From: Amborella trichopoda
Taxonomy: Eukaryota > Streptophyta > Magnoliopsida > Amborellales > Amborellaceae
Assembly: GCF_000471905.2 (NCBI RefSeq)
Contig: NW_006500103.1
Coordinates: 1,094,971 to 1,158,970, forward strand
Length of the DNA stretch: 64,000 nucleotides
Direction: 5' to 3'
Of the stretch, positions 22,701 through 35,640 are shown piece by piece (within the stretch, counting starts at the first letter, position 1; each line of letters starts with the position of its first letter). The notes under the pieces are model-generated. The model saw nothing but the letters and a program-made list of their open reading frames with translations, was not told the origin of the DNA and made no database searches. The position numbers and the translations under genes were made by a program.

Positions 22701-25700
22701 TAATCTGTTCACCTGTTGACATACTCCCTGTCTTCTCCTTTCTTCTGGTGGTAGATGCATTCTTTGTCAGGACCACATGAGAATCATCCTCGTGAGTTCT
22801 TGAAACTTCTGAAATAATCTCCAAACTCTCAACATTGTCCACAGAAAGATGAGAAAGAGTCCGAGTTTCTCTGGCAGATGAATTCTTAACCTTTCTATTC
22901 TGTGTTGCCCTTTTGTGATGACCAGTTTCCATCATGGAGGCAGCATTTCCCTCAGTTTCCAGACGTTGAGAACTCTGACCTGCACTCAATGGGACACAAA
23001 ACTATCACAAATCACCCATTATGGTATTTTGCTATGACTTTCTGATCCTGATCCAGCAAATGTTGTTTCTGAGTAGTAATAAAAACCCAACAGCTTATTT
23101 AACAAATAGAAATAAGAAACACGATATATGATGAGCTATAAGGGGCAAAAAACTTCAAACACTCCCACCTAATCCTGATTCCATAGAATGCTTCAAGGCT
23201 GACACAAGGTCTTGCTTACGACCCCTAGGAGGGATACCTGCTTTCCTGCAAATCCATAGAATACAAGCAAAATTCTTTTTCAAGATTATGAAAACCCATC
23301 ATAGTTCCACTGATTCTCAGATATAAACCAGACCAAAGCATAAAACAAAATTCCAGGAAATCTCAGCCAAAATTTGCTTCTCACCCTGAGCAAAACAGAT
23401 GGAATGTTTAAACACCCATATGTTGGCCATCATTTCCAAAACATATGCCTAAACCAAAGAAGTTTTGACTTAGATCTTTTAAATATCTATTAAAGAAGGC
23501 ATGTTTTAGTTTTGATCCAAGACATGCCTTTTCTTTTTCACTGCATAATCCAAAACATGTCTTGAACTTTCATTTGCCAAATTTGAAGTTCTTCCAAAAA
23601 CTTTTCTTGTGCTGAAACAATTCAAATTCTAAAGTCATATGGTCATTATTGATTAGAAGTGAACAGTACCTCATCAATACTCGGAGTTCTTGAACTGTCA
23701 TAGTTTCAAAACTCTTTAGATCTTTCTCGGCCTCCTGAACTCCTTCATGGCTTTCCATCTTGTCCACCTGGATATCACCCATAGTGAAGAAATGGTTTAA
23801 GAACATATGAAATCATAAGGGCAAATGCTGACATAGGCATATTAATGGAGAACTCAGACAAAGAACTATTTCTGAACCTTGATATCCATTGCTAAATTTA
23901 CGCCCATCTCTCCTGGTTTCTCAGAATTATTTATTGGAGCTTGGCTACTCTCCTTAGCAACAGATCCCTTCAATCTACTTTTTCTCCTGCCGTTAAAATT
24001 TGCAGATAAAGATGCCGATAAATTAGAAATTCTTTGGTTGCATTGCATCCTGCTCATTTCAGAAAAGCCAATAGCTCGACTCCGGAATTTCAATGAGGTA
24101 CTGCAATACTAAAAGACATAAGACTTATTCTCTTCTAATCCAAAAGCCACTATTTTTTTTTAAAAATCATCAAAAGCTACTAATGCTAGAAGATGATCGT
24201 GCTCAGAACTTTCAACCTTCTTGGTGAAAAGCAATATCATGCATATGAGTAATTGGAATACAGGGAAAGGAAGAGAGTGTGCAATCAAATAAAACCCAAT
24301 AAGTGTGTTACTCTTCAATTTTGAAATAACCTGTTGTTGATTGATTAAGCTGATTTTATTTTATTTTTGTCATTATTAAGCTGACTGTATTGTCTTTCGA
24401 CTCGTAAATTTGTATCCATATATATTGAAAATGCCTAAAGTGATGATGAACAGGCGTATCAATCCAGGTAAGCTAAAATACTATTATCTTGCAAGCTTTA
24501 ATATAAGCTGACAAGAATTATTATTTTCAACAAGCTGTACATCAGTGATAATAAGTGTCATTATGCCTAACGATTTACTAACACGATCTCTGCTTTTCCA
24601 TCTGGATAACTCCATAGTTTGTTTCGCAGGAACAATAAAGCACACTCCAATTGATTCATACAAAGAGGAACATTCCAACTACTGTGAAGCTGGAGAAATG
24701 GTTGTACATAAATTAGTATTTGAACCGGAGGAAAAGGCAATCAAGGAAGGAACAAAATGAACATAATCCCATTAACATGGCTTACATTTCTGTTAAAAAC
24801 ACAGCCATGAGATGGTGAAATGTGGAAGATTCTATCTTAGGAAAGATAAGAATATTTAAAGAAAGAGAAGAATAGAAGAGATTTGATATACAATAGTACA
24901 AAAGCCACTGGATTCGTATCGAATAAATGTGCATTGACCCAATGGATCAAGGTCCCATTTTTGCTATAACGTTAAAATATGAGTCCTTCTCTTCTTCTCA
25001 ATTATCCTAACTCCCAATATTGGCTTTTTTTTTTAAGGTAACTTGTTATTAAGGAAAATCACATCGAATTAGAGCTGGGTGTGCAAACTGGAGATGTGCA
25101 ACCGGAGTTTTATGTGATCGCCGCATACCAATGAAGCTGAAGGGGAAGTTCTATAGGACAACTGTGAGACCAGCTTTGTTTTATGGGGCAGAATGTTGGG
25201 CGGTCCAGAAACAACATACCCATAGGATGAGTGTTAAAAAAAATATTATTGAGATGGATGAGTGACAAGACAAGAAGGGAAAGAATTCGAAATGAATATA
25301 TTAGGGAGAATTTATGTGTGGCTCTAATAAGCGATAAGATGAGAGGAATTAGACTTAGGTGGGCTGGCCATGCGCAATGCAGACCTAGTACAACACCTAT
25401 TAAGAGGTACGAGTTGGGTCAAGTTGAAGGCTCCAGAAGGACAAGGGGTAGGCTTAGAAGGACATGGTTTTTGTTGAGGAAAACCTAGAAAGACATGGTT
25501 GGAAGTAATGAGAAAATATATGGAAACTTATGACCTCACTAAAGGTATGGTTATTTATAGAGCAGAATAGCAAACCAAGATTCGTATAACCGATCCCAAA
25601 TAGTTGGAAAAAGGCTCTGATGATGATGATGATGTTATTCAAAAAGACGATGTAGAAAACATCCAATTAATGCACCCATTAAATTGAAACATGAGTGCGC

Positions 25701-26725
25701 CCTTCTCTATTTTCCTAACTCTCACTCTTTTCTCTTAATCAACATGTTATACATAAAATCAGTGTCTTATAGCAAGGATCTTAGCCCAGACTCACTACGG
25801 TCTTGAGCTAGAGTTAGGCAACTCAAATCAGCCGAGTATTAAAAAAATAACAATAAATCCTTCGGATTTGGGAACTGATGAGACTCAATCAGTTCCCAAG
25901 ACTTCTATTCTGGACTTGATAGCCTCTGAGTCCGAGTAAGTCAGCTGAGTCCAAATTGGACTCTTTGAGTTTTCCAACACAGCATAAAATCCTTAAATGA
26001 CAGCACAAGGGGTTGTCCATTAAATTTCAATACAAGCCAGGGTCTTTGTCAATCCATATTCCATTGTGGACAATTTTAAAGACCTAAAATCTTATGAAGC
26101 ATTACAATTATCTACATTTTGCAGATCTTCTAAGAAAAGAAAAAATAAATTTTGAAAAATAATAAAAACCATACAGTTAAGTGAGCTTAGCCATCCACTC
26201 TAGAGTAAATATTTCAATAAAATGGATTAAAAATCATCCACATGTTGCCAAAATAAGGCATGCTAGCAGATCAAAATAAGAACAAAATTATGGGTATTTC
26301 ATCAAAGAAACATAGCATGATGGCCTTCTACATTTTGCAAAGATTTTCAAACCCTAAAATGAAACTTCCTGAAAACACCAACATTGATTATCATTCAAGA
26401 TTGAGAAAATAAGGAGTAACAGCGCTTAAATTCCTTTCTTCTAATAACAGTTAAGTACTCTTGTCAAAAAGAAAGCGCTTAAATTCCATGATAGCAATAA
26501 ATGCATTTCAATCTTAGATAAATTATAACCGAAAATGCACAAATATATGGAAAGGAATTATTATACTAACAAATTTCAACGAATAATTAAGTGGACAATT
26601 CACTATAATTATAACTGTATTTCTCTAATTTATTAATTTATTCCACGTTAAATAACTAGTTTTTGGTTGACGTACCATGAGAGGGGAGCTCACCTGACAT
26701 AGACTGAAGCAAGCCCGGCCTGCAT
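16732..26725 (-). CDS. ARP: ARP-type apurinic/apyrimidinic endonuclease with SAP domain
   Basis: ARP cleaves DNA at abasic sites in base-excision repair; the Arabidopsis protein is reported to be plastid-targeted and to have redox activity. Twelve exons were joined in phase, 5' to 3' on the minus strand: 26725-26694, 24100-23878, 23767-23670, 23245-23169, 22979-22713, 22391-22069, 20954-20844, 20388-20251, 20147-20100, 19428-19348, 18485-18326, 16853-16732. The product is 559 aa. Residues 1-~70 are Ser/Arg-rich and look like a transit peptide ([19 protein letters not shown]). A SAP DNA-binding motif spans ~107-141 ([20 protein letters not shown]). The exonuclease III domain has all expected catalytic residues: WNVNG N305/N307, LQETK E336, Y412 in [16 protein letters not shown]452/N454, GWRLDYF D524, and SDHCPIG D549/H550. 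The intron after exon 6 begins with GC, not GT. Intron 1 (24101-26693) holds a LINE. The short first exon is the least certain part, supported by phase and by its good donor. Confidence 0.95.
17570..17835 (+). mobile_element. MITE family C, copy 2 (in last ARP intron)
   Basis: Begins about AAAGCATTCATCTTAAAGAT and ends ACTCAAATAGAAACCGTGTC. It matches, in the opposite orientation, the element at 11.48-11.75 kb along its whole length. Non-coding. Confidence 0.6.
18040..18160. repeat. GACTCA-rich dispersed repeat fragment (ARP intron)
   Basis: Contains clustered GACTCAAG/ACTGAGTTG words. Similar words occur at about 18865-18960 and 25785-25985, also within ARP introns, suggesting three fragments of one diverged family. 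Alignment by eye is loose. Confidence 0.35.
19640..19780 (+). repeat. Possible LINE or retrogene 3' end in an ARP intron
   Basis: GGTCCCATTTTGAGGGACC at about 19708-19726 followed by TTATTAATAAAATTG resembles the 3' untranslated end with polyadenylation signal of plant LINE-type transcripts. No coding part is attached. Confidence 0.3.
25070..25640 (+). mobile_element. 5'-truncated RTE-like LINE, copy 2 (ARP intron 1)
   Basis: Opposite in direction to the host gene. It encodes, with frameshifts, the end of a LINE reverse transcriptase: [33 protein letters not shown], then [20 protein letters not shown] and [13 protein letters not shown]. It ends in a TGATGATGATGATG tail (25618-25633) after AAATAGTTGGAAAAAGGCTC, the same terminus as the copy at 1.75 kb. 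Truncated well short of the start of the pol gene. Confidence 0.83.
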
Positions 26726-27835
26726 TTTGCTCTTTAAAAACTACAGAGAGAGAAAAAATGCGCGATAAAGTCATAATAAATAAAAACTAAAGTGGGAGAA
26801 AGTGAGGAGAGAGAAGGATAAAAGAGGAACTCAAAAGATAATTGTACCACCCCGGGAGTATACTGTCTATTTACTCTCCCGCGTAAAACCCCATTAGACC
26901 CTCAATTTTGGGGCTATAAGCTTTTTAACACATAGATTAATTTCAATAAAAATTTATTAATTGTACCCTCTAAGCATTTGAAAAAAATAATGTCTCAAAA
27001 TTAATAAATAATGTCCAATATTTAGAAGGTGAGATCTCGGTATTAAAAACAAATTGAATTTTCTTCATGAATAATCATCTAGGGATTCTAAAGTGGATAC
27101 CAAGTAGATTATCTTATCGAGGGAGTAGAAGTAAACTATGTAGCATTGTCTACGTGCTTAGAAATGAAAAGAAAAGAATTGCAGAAGAAAAACGGAAAAA
27201 AGTGTCATTTAGGGGAGCTAGAATATTCATTGCTTGCTTTGAAGATTAAATACAAGTAAAAAGACATGTTACTGCAAAAAAACATTTGTAAAAGACTAAA
27301 AAACTGTTTAACTTGATACCTATGGCAAAGACTAATTTTGGTGTATCTCTTGGACCTTAAATTTTGAGGATAATTTCTAGTAACCCAAATGACGTAAAAT
27401 AAGAGAGAGGAAAAGCAATAAAATTGTTTTTCTGCATACAATTATTTTTAACTATCAAATGTAAAATGAAACAACTAAGATTTAACACTCATTATATTTA
27501 AAATCCTCAAACGTTTTGTGAAGAAACGACATGTTGTAGCCATGTAAGAAATTGCATATGTCTTCTAGAAGTGCCGAAAATATTCATGCCCCAAATTTGA
27601 ACATAGGCCATCCAGTTTTGAGATGGCCAGATATGAACTTATAAAAATTATTGGAACTACTTGTCTAGTGATTTTAAAGTATATCCCAAATTGGGTCTTT
27701 TGTACAAGGAAATATATGCACATTTTGCACAAGCAAGAGCACAGAAAAACTGTTCTTGTTTTGCCTTTTATTTTCTTAGTAAGATAGGACATTTTGCAAT
27801 ACCATTGATTTATAGTTTGTAGTACATGTACTGAA

Positions 27836-27870
<35 letters not shown>

Positions 27871-28230
27871 AATTTACGTGTTATACATGTTACATATGCT
27901 TAGAATGCTTACAAAATCTCACACCATAGAACTACGGTAATAAGTCCCTTACTAATCTCAAAATGATTATAATCTCAAATAGGTATCATGTGCAAACATT
28001 ACCTATTTGTAAAACAATGGATTCCACAAATTCATGCAACTACCCAAACTACAAAAGAATGTAATCATTTATTTCCCTTGCACTTTTTGAAACAATAAAA
28101 TATTCTCTCTCCTTTCCTTTCCTTTCCACTTGAGAGTTTTTCCAAATCAAGATCCCCTAATCACAAATATATATACTTTTATCCAAACCATTCCAATAAG
28201 AGAAAGTATGCAATAAGATCATTTAAATTT
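26726..28230. other. Intergenic region between ARP and the bZIP gene (5' flank of ARP, 3' flank of GBF)
   Basis: The ARP leader, read on the minus strand, is CT-rich (26740-26825). A (CT)n tract lies at 27839-27868. A ~75-residue open frame at 27565-27792 shows no known motif. No exon or transposon was recognised in the rest. Confidence 0.5.
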
Positions 28231-28402
28231 ATTACAAAAAGGTTATAATCACCCATAACTGTTACGTAATAAAATTTGACAACTAAAAGTTACACTATGA
28301 ATCGCATTCAAAAAATCTCTCAAGCCTCAAAAAATATAAAACACCCCTAATTTCCTAATTTCACTTATGACAATTTGGGGTGATTATGACCTTTTTGTAT
28401 GA
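28231..28402. mobile_element. Short MITE-like element with ~22-bp inverted ends
   Basis: The left end TTACAAAAAGGTTATAATCA is mirrored by TGATTATGACCTTTTTGTAT at the right end (28381-28400), one or two mismatches. The ~170-bp element lies some 285 bases past the bZIP stop codon. No clear target duplication was found. Confidence 0.55.
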
Positions 28403-28686
28403 CAGATAAACAGTTTGATAACATACAATTCCAATAATATATAATATAAAATAAACAATACCACATAATACAATAATATATATTATTCACACCTATCCCA
28501 TTTTACGCAGATGGTGATCCTGCCTGATGTTACATTAAGTCACATAAAAGGTAATTAGCACGCCAGTGGCTTTTGATATATTACATACATTAGGGGAGAA
28601 GAAAAAACCAGCCGTGACAATGATCAGGCCCTCCAAGTAAAACCAGAGGAAAATTGAAGAAAAAGAAAAGGAAAGAGAAAAGGTGT

Positions 28687-31600
28687 TCAGTTTGAATTTG
28701 ATCCAAGCTTTCCATTAGAAATTGAGTTGTTTCCCCTCAACGCATCGTGTAAGTGGCCATTGCTTTCCGCATTAGTGGCCTTAAAACCGACTGGGTTCAT
28801 GTCAATGCTTTGTATTGAAGCCAAAGCATCTGGTCCATATATTTTAGTTAATTGATCCTGTCCAAGACAATCACCTTCATTAGCATTCATAGAAAGAGAT
28901 GATCATGTTCAGTACAAAAACCTTCATTGGCATCCATTGTTTTTTTCCTTTATTTTTTTTTGGGGGGGCGAGGAGAGCCCACCATTAGGGATGCATTCTC
29001 GGAAGTGAGCTTCTCGCATTCATCTGCAAGCCTCTGTAGGTCATTCTTGAGTGTCATGTTCTCATTATTAAGTTGCTCCACTTTAGATGCTAGTTCTTCA
29101 CACTCAGCCTGAAAGAAGTACAAATCATATTTAGCTTTTCCCAAGTATGAGGGAATTGAAACTCTTGCATTACTCAATAAAATATAGAGATTATAATTGC
29201 GGAATTGCTAGAAACTTAGAACTCCTGAAGAATCATGTGATTCCAAATAGGTTTTTCACTAACAATAAACAAAACATGTACATACATGCATACATACATT
29301 TATGTATGCATGTACATGTGAAGATAAATACATATGTAACAGATAAAAAACTTAAGTTCATAACTTTGTGTCATCGTACAAAAGTTAGAATGATTAGCCC
29401 TGGATTCTTGACCTTATGCAGGAGTATTGGTAACCTTGGCTAAATATTAGTTACACTAAACATTTCAAAGAAGCTTCGAAATTGACACCATCACCTATCA
29501 ACAACAATAACTATCCTTACTTTTTCTTATATGTAATAATTTTTTTCTTTTTTTTAAATAACATTAATGGACTTTCGTCATTGAAAAAACTTAAATTTCA
29601 ATTTGACATTTAATACTTGGTATGAATAACAATTTTATATTTGATTACAGTTTTCTTTATAACAATTTGCATGTGAACACAAATGGTTTCAGAGAGGGAC
29701 TATCGATGAGAGGTTTTTCTTCTCCAGTTGATGAATTCGAATGTTAAAACACATGTCAGCACTCAAATCCATGCATATTATTCTAAATTCTGTTTTTCAT
29801 TGAGCTAAAAGTATATACATTGAAGGAAGCAGATCGAGATCAACATGTGTTGTATAAGTTCTCTGAGATTTGGGATTCTAATGAATGGTATAACCAAGAA
29901 AGTTCAAGGATTAATACACAACTATTAAGTAGAAACAATATAGTCATAGAGAACTCTGCTCTCTTTTCTTTGAGTAAATATTAATAGTTGTATTAGCAGA
30001 AGTACAGGAAACTCTGCTCTCAATGGCCTGGTGGTGGAAATATTATAGAATAGAAGCATACTTGAATCCTCAGTCAAAACTTTTATTTATTTTTGGCTAT
30101 CATATTACCTTTTTGGCTTGATACCTTTTTTGATCATGAAATAGAATACTAACAATGTTTTAGGCTTTCATTTGCCTCTATATAGTTGTCAATTAAATAT
30201 GGCATATTACAAAATAACATTCAAAATTTAGTGCGTATTTTTATATACAACTTTTTCATGGTGAACTTAGACTGATATGCTCCATATTTTTTTGCTAGGA
30301 TTTGCTCTTACCAAAGTCTGCAGTAGCTACTTGAACTGAAGATATACTCACTGGAAGATACTACATGTAATATACACATGCCTTCAAATGGATAAATATA
30401 AACCCTTTCTTTAAAGGAAAAAGTTTATATAAGTGGGAGACTCTAAACAATCAAATTAAAGCGCACCTCAAAAATCTCACTAGAAGAGGTTGTTTTGATG
30501 CCCAAAAATCCTCAAATTGACCATCTTGACCTCAAGATACATGGACATGAGAAAAAATGGATTTCAAGTTTTGGAAATAGTGCATCTTGTAATGCATTAT
30601 ACGACCGTCAATTTTCAAGTTTTCATAGATCCGTCAGTTCTTTGAACGCATCATTCGGCATGAGCCCCAAAAAATGGTGAACAGTTCCAGTCAATGTGGT
30701 AGGAGGCCACAACTGGATAGTCACTTAAGTTTCTTGTTCCCATATGTATTAACACATTAAAGAAACATATAGCATATGAATCCTCAAAACAAGTCCAAAA
30801 TGCATCAGAACGAAAGAGGTTAACCATTTGATAAGGTAACTAGTACATAGTAGCCTTTAGCAGAACTGTACCTGCTTCCTCAGCCTTGACCGCCTAGCCG
30901 ACTCACGATTAGATTGCTTTCTCCTTTGCCTCTTTAACTCACGCTCATCCTATCAAAAACCATAACAGCAGTCACAAGCAAAACCATATACAGTGTTGCA
31001 TAGGATACTCAACTTCCAAAAATTAATGGAGGGCTTTAGACTAGTTTGGATAGCCATGCACCGAGGCCTCATGAAAGGATATGATGTACACAACACTAAG
31101 TAGAACACACACACACACACACACAGAGGCATACTTGAATCCATAGATCAGATGGAACACCATCGCGCCCAACCATGGTTGATGAAATCATTGCGGAGGA
31201 GGTACCAGGTGCATTTGGTCTAGGCTTCATAGGGACAGTTCCCGAAGGAGATGCATTCCAAAGGTCCATACCCATACCAATATTTAGGTTAGTTGTGGGA
31301 GCAGTTACGCCTGACTTCCCTGTCATGGAGCCTGGAATATTCGAGGCAGGTTGGCCCCTTGCATTTGGATATGATTCACCATATTGAGCACCATGATTTT
31401 GCTGAGCCCCTGAACAAATTAGAAATCATTTGACTAGACAGGAACCATCCAATTAAGTTAAATAAGTAGTTAACTCGACAACACGAGCAAATTAATTGAA
31501 TTAATCATTCGAATGGACAGAAATCATCCAATTAAGCTATAAATAAGTAGAGAAATAAGCACCTTCAACAAGCATTTGATCAAAACTTCTCTTCCTAGCA

Positions 31601-33325
31601 GCCTGCATATCCTAGAATTTTACACAGTAACACAGGTTGTTAATACTACATTAACTCCATATACAATGACAAAAATCACAATTTTCTCCTCCCAGAACAA
31701 CTTCTAAAGCCTAGTAATAAACAGTAGGTACAAAAGCAGGAGAGAAGGCAAAGATATACAATTTGACTGTTGTTCTCATCGCTTCCATTTGACGAATCCT
31801 CGCTACCACTTTCTCCGCTGTAAACATGCAAAGAAGGATCAAAATATTAACCCGTATGCTTAAGGGATTTAAAAAGTAAGAACTTGTACAGCCCTAAGAA
31901 AAACTAATTAGACAAGGGCATGCTTATAGGAATATCCAACTAAAAAACCACCTTTGTGAACCATCATTTGCAGAACCAGATGTTGCTTTACCACCATCCC
32001 TTGATTTTCCACTGACCAAACCCAAATTTCCAGAGCTCCCCTTTGACCTCTTCATCGGCCCACGCTCTTTTCCTTCTAAAGCCCTTCGTTCAGATTCAGC
32101 TGCACTTGCTACTGTTCCCTATTTCCCATGAGTACAATAATAAGTCTATTACACGTAGCAAAACATGGTATTCAAGAATAGAACCGGCTATTTGCATAAA
32201 TACTCGAGCTGAAGAGAAGGGATATTTCAAGGTAACACGTAGTGTGATCCATATGGTCAAGATAACAGCATGACCACGTGGATACCACGGTTGAATCAAT
32301 AGGTTGGATGGTGATGGTTGGAGACTGGAACATACAGATGAACTAATGACTTGGTGGAATCCCACTCCCTCCTTCATCCAATCCTTGAAGGGAATGGTGA
32401 TAACCTCATCGCCAAAACTTATGGTCATAATGCTGCTATGACCACATGAATCATATAACGATCGATATTCTTAGACATAGAATTAGAGTAATAACCTCTA
32501 GTTTAATATTATTATGTTGGACGTTATGATAATGATTTTAGTATGATTACCGGTGTCATCGGTGGATGCGGGTACATTCCTCCTGGGGGGTACATTGGAG
32601 GGTATGGAAGTGGTGTTCCATATGGTGGCATTAAGTGCTGAAAGTATAAGAAAGTAATCAGCAAAAGAGGAATAATAAGTGGAAAAGTATACCATCAAAT
32701 GGACTAATATCATAATTTATTGGGGGTCATCACCGTACAATGAAATCGGTAGTGATGGAGAAAGAGTGGAATGCCCCAAATGGATATAAAGGTTTTCCAT
32801 AATATATTTGATTATAGTATACTTTCCAGAGATAAATAAGTGAAGAAAACAAGACTGATATTTTTTTTTTTGGGTGGGTGGGGGGGGGAAGGGGGGGAGG
32901 AGATTCACCTGGCCCCACATGTAAGGAAGAGGGGTTGGAGAAGAAGCAACTGTGGATGCAAAAAAAGCCTGGGGAGGAGTAGAACCTGCCCCATAGTATG
33001 CCTGTAACCATTACCGATCAGTAGCAGTTCAAAACAAAGTTTTCCGGATAAGTAACAAGCAAATCAGGAAGTTTTTATTCAGAAGACAGGCACCAATCAC
33101 ATTAAGATGCACCTGCATAGTTGCCCAGTCAGGATATGAAGGCGTAGAAGGAAGCTCCTGCTAAGAAAAGAAGCAAGATTCAACTTTAGTCCGATATGTT
33201 TAAACTAACATGGTGATGCCTTCTTGAGAAGCCAGTCAGAAAACGGGAAATATTAGGCCAAGTACCTGATTTGAAGTAGCAGCCTTCGAAGACTTAACAG
33301 GGGTCACCTCTTCACCGGACCCCAT
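28687..33325 (-). CDS. GBF: G-box-binding factor, group G bZIP transcription factor
   Basis: GBFs bind CACGTG elements in light- and stress-regulated promoters. Eleven coding exons join in phase, 5' to 3': 33325-33266, 33160-33113, 33001-32909, 32637-32551, 32118-31952, 31817-31760, 31611-31563, 31409-31135, 30949-30872, 29108-28983, 28857-28687. The product is 403 aa. Residues 1-~100 are the Pro-rich GBF/MFMR activation region (MGSGEEVTPVKSSKAATSNQ; HLMPPYGTPLPYPPMYPPGG). A Ser/Gly-rich middle includes RGPMKRSKGSSGNLG. The basic region at 280-305 (RRKQSNRESARRSRLRKQ) has the invariant N-x7-R (N293, R301). A leucine zipper follows to ~347, then a C-tail with LTKIYGPDALASI. The second coding exon has a TAGCAG acceptor, so a 402-aa form lacking one Gln is possible. 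An acceptor-like site near 33390 hints at a 5' UTR intron. MITE and palindromic repeats sit in the 1.8-kb intron before the zipper exon. Confidence 0.94.
29274..29320. repeat. TACATGCA palindrome in GBF intron
   Basis: ACATGTACATACATGCATAC is mirrored by GTATGCATGTACATGT across a short TTTA centre, a hairpin of about 20 bp arms made of simple TACA/TGCA words. Confidence 0.7.
30415..30650 (+). mobile_element. MITE family B, copy 2, right end missing (GBF intron)
   Basis: Begins GGAAAAAGTTTATATAAG and AGACTCTAAACAATCAAATT, runs through TGACCATCTTGACCTCAAG and CGACCGTCAATTTTCAAG, then stops matching near 30645 at GATCCGTCAG. About 60% of the element remains. Confidence 0.68.
31104..31126. repeat. 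(CA)n microsatellite
   Basis: About 11 AC units, next to the donor side of the GBF exon ending at 31135. Confidence 0.9.
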
Positions 33326-35640
33326 TGAGTAATATAACAGTTAAGGACTCAAGAGTGTGGCTTGATGAGCACTTCGACCAGTATCACACCTGTCTCATCA
33401 GAAGGCCACAAGCTTAAAGAACTTAAATTTTAAAACCACAGGAAAGTTTTATTTTATTTTCTTCAGTATGCTTTAGTTTTCTCCTTTTCTTTTACTTTTA
33501 TTTTTGAATCTGTTTGTTTTTCTTTTTAAATTCCTCAGGTACTTTCTTGAGATTTTACCCATTCCACCCAAAAAAGTACATATGCTTCAAAAACTACAGA
33601 GAAACTGATCTCATTGATAACTTTCTTGTAATGAGACTTGCCACAACAAACTTCTTTTTGGTTTAGGATCCTTCTGGGGTTGGCTGACTTTCTGTAATGA
33701 TTCTATCCATTCACTATCCTTCGGGATAGCATAAGGTCACAATATAACAATAGGATTTTAGGAGGATAAAGAGGCAGGTAGGGTCACCATAGAAGAAACT
33801 ATAAAGATGAAGTTGATAAACCTCCTTGTAAAGGAAAATTTAAGATGAGTGAGATCAGAGGACTATACTGGATCAAGGTTTAGTAACATACACACAGAGA
33901 AGTGTAAAGTAGTATTTTTGGGGAAAATGCTGAAGCTTAATTTTGATCCTTGGTCATCCAAGAACCCTGGATCCAAAGGTCTGGAAAGTAGATAATCTGA
34001 GCACACTCAGCATATTAATAGAAATTTGCAGGATCGAATAGGTGTGTAGATCCAAGGAAAAAGGTTTTCGCAGCTCTTTCCAGTGAAGTTCAGATTTTCT
34101 TCAAGTCTTTATCTGTCTATGCCTCGTGGAAGAGGTTTACTTGATTGTTATTCATTGGGTCGGTACAGAAGGCCCAAACACATGGAGAAAGAAACAAAAT
34201 GTGAAGAAACCAGAGACTAAACAGGTACTCTGGAGATATCTTTCAACATTTTTTGGGCAAATCGATTTCTTTCAACTTATCAATAGAGAAAGCTAATTTG
34301 AATGCAGGATATCAAGCCAAAGCAGGTATCACTGGATATAGATTTAAGTATTTGGACACCATGCCCTAATAATAATTCTACTACTGCAGTGTGCGACTAG
34401 TACACCTTTCTCACCCATCAAGTAAAATTTTCTGAAGGGAAAAAACAACTGACTTTCCTGACTTGCCAAAAACAATACTGTTAGCAAGATAAAAGGGAGT
34501 AATCTTTGATTACTATCATCACATTTATTCCATTAGGAAACAAGAAATCTTCAAAACAAAAATTCAATTCCATATAGAACTTCAAAAATACCTCAAATAC
34601 ATAATATACCTTAGCTTATGCACATGGCTCAGTTTTCTCAGATGCAATTTTCTTTTTCCCTTGTTCAAATTTTTTGAATCTTCTGAATTCATCTCCTGAA
34701 GTACTCCTAATTGCACATAAGAGTAGTCACCACTAAAAGTGAGAGTGCTCCTTTGACTTCCAAATTATGGTCCCAGGTTCCCAATGAAGTTTCCAGTTCG
34801 TTTCGTTTAGCAGATCTTTCCTCAAGCAAAATGAACAAATGAATGTATAGAAACCTTCAATAAGTTATAGAAACCAAAATTAGATGCAAATAGAGTTGTT
34901 AGAAAAATCCCTTCCCTATGTGATAGCTCAGGTGTAGGTATAGACATGAACAGAAGCATCTTCTCTCTGTCTAAGACAAATGAAGACAGTTGACAAATTT
35001 TGAAACCCATGGATTTCTTTTCTTTCATTGAGTGGGCAACCTATGATTCGAACCTTCAAGCATATGCTCACAACATCATCCCCTAAAGACAAAACAAAGA
35101 GAGCATAGCCACGAAATTCCATCAAAGAATGTAAATCGCTACGGTGAATTAATCAATACTCCATGGGAATGCTAATAATCAAGTATCTTGAAATGTTCAA
35201 AATGGAATAACATTGATAATTGGCAACAATGGACATCTTTGGTTTTAGAGGATAAAATTACTTAGAGACAGAAGTGTTTAGACAGGAAATTATTTAAGCA
35301 TAGTCTGAAAGCAGGATATTATTTGGCTTCTTCACTACTTGGGAGATTTCAAAGTCTAAGAACAGAGACTGTGCGACTAAGAATAATTTCAGCTTTGAAA
35401 TCACATCAAGATGTTATTCCCAGTCCAAGATTTTTGAAAAAGGAGGTTTGGAATGGAAACTAAACATAGATGGGAGAGGCAATGCTACTTTGGTGAGGCA
35501 GGAGGCAATACCATACCCATTTGTCATTAGCTTTCTCTTAACTATTTGAAAAAGCAAACAATAATATTCCAGAAATTAGAGCCTGGTAGGAATTGGGCTT
35601 GGATTGATTGGCTAATATGTTGGCAATTGAATATATATAT
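33326..35640. other. 5' flank of GBF; no further gene recognised
   Basis: Contains the GBF leader and presumably its promoter. Nothing with protein-family similarity was found. A GGTTCGAATCAT word at about 35050 (minus strand) resembles a polymerase III B box but no A box at suitable spacing was found. Confidence 0.45.

Noticed and set aside
28860-28940. Start codon at 28890 for a separate small protein before the last bZIP exon
   Set aside because: The reading frame simply extends the last GBF exon into the preceding intron; the acceptor at 28858 gives the conserved join to the zipper exon.
34990-35130. Possible second SINE (B-box-like GGTTCGAATCAT on the minus strand)
   Set aside because: No convincing A box at tRNA spacing and no terminal tail.
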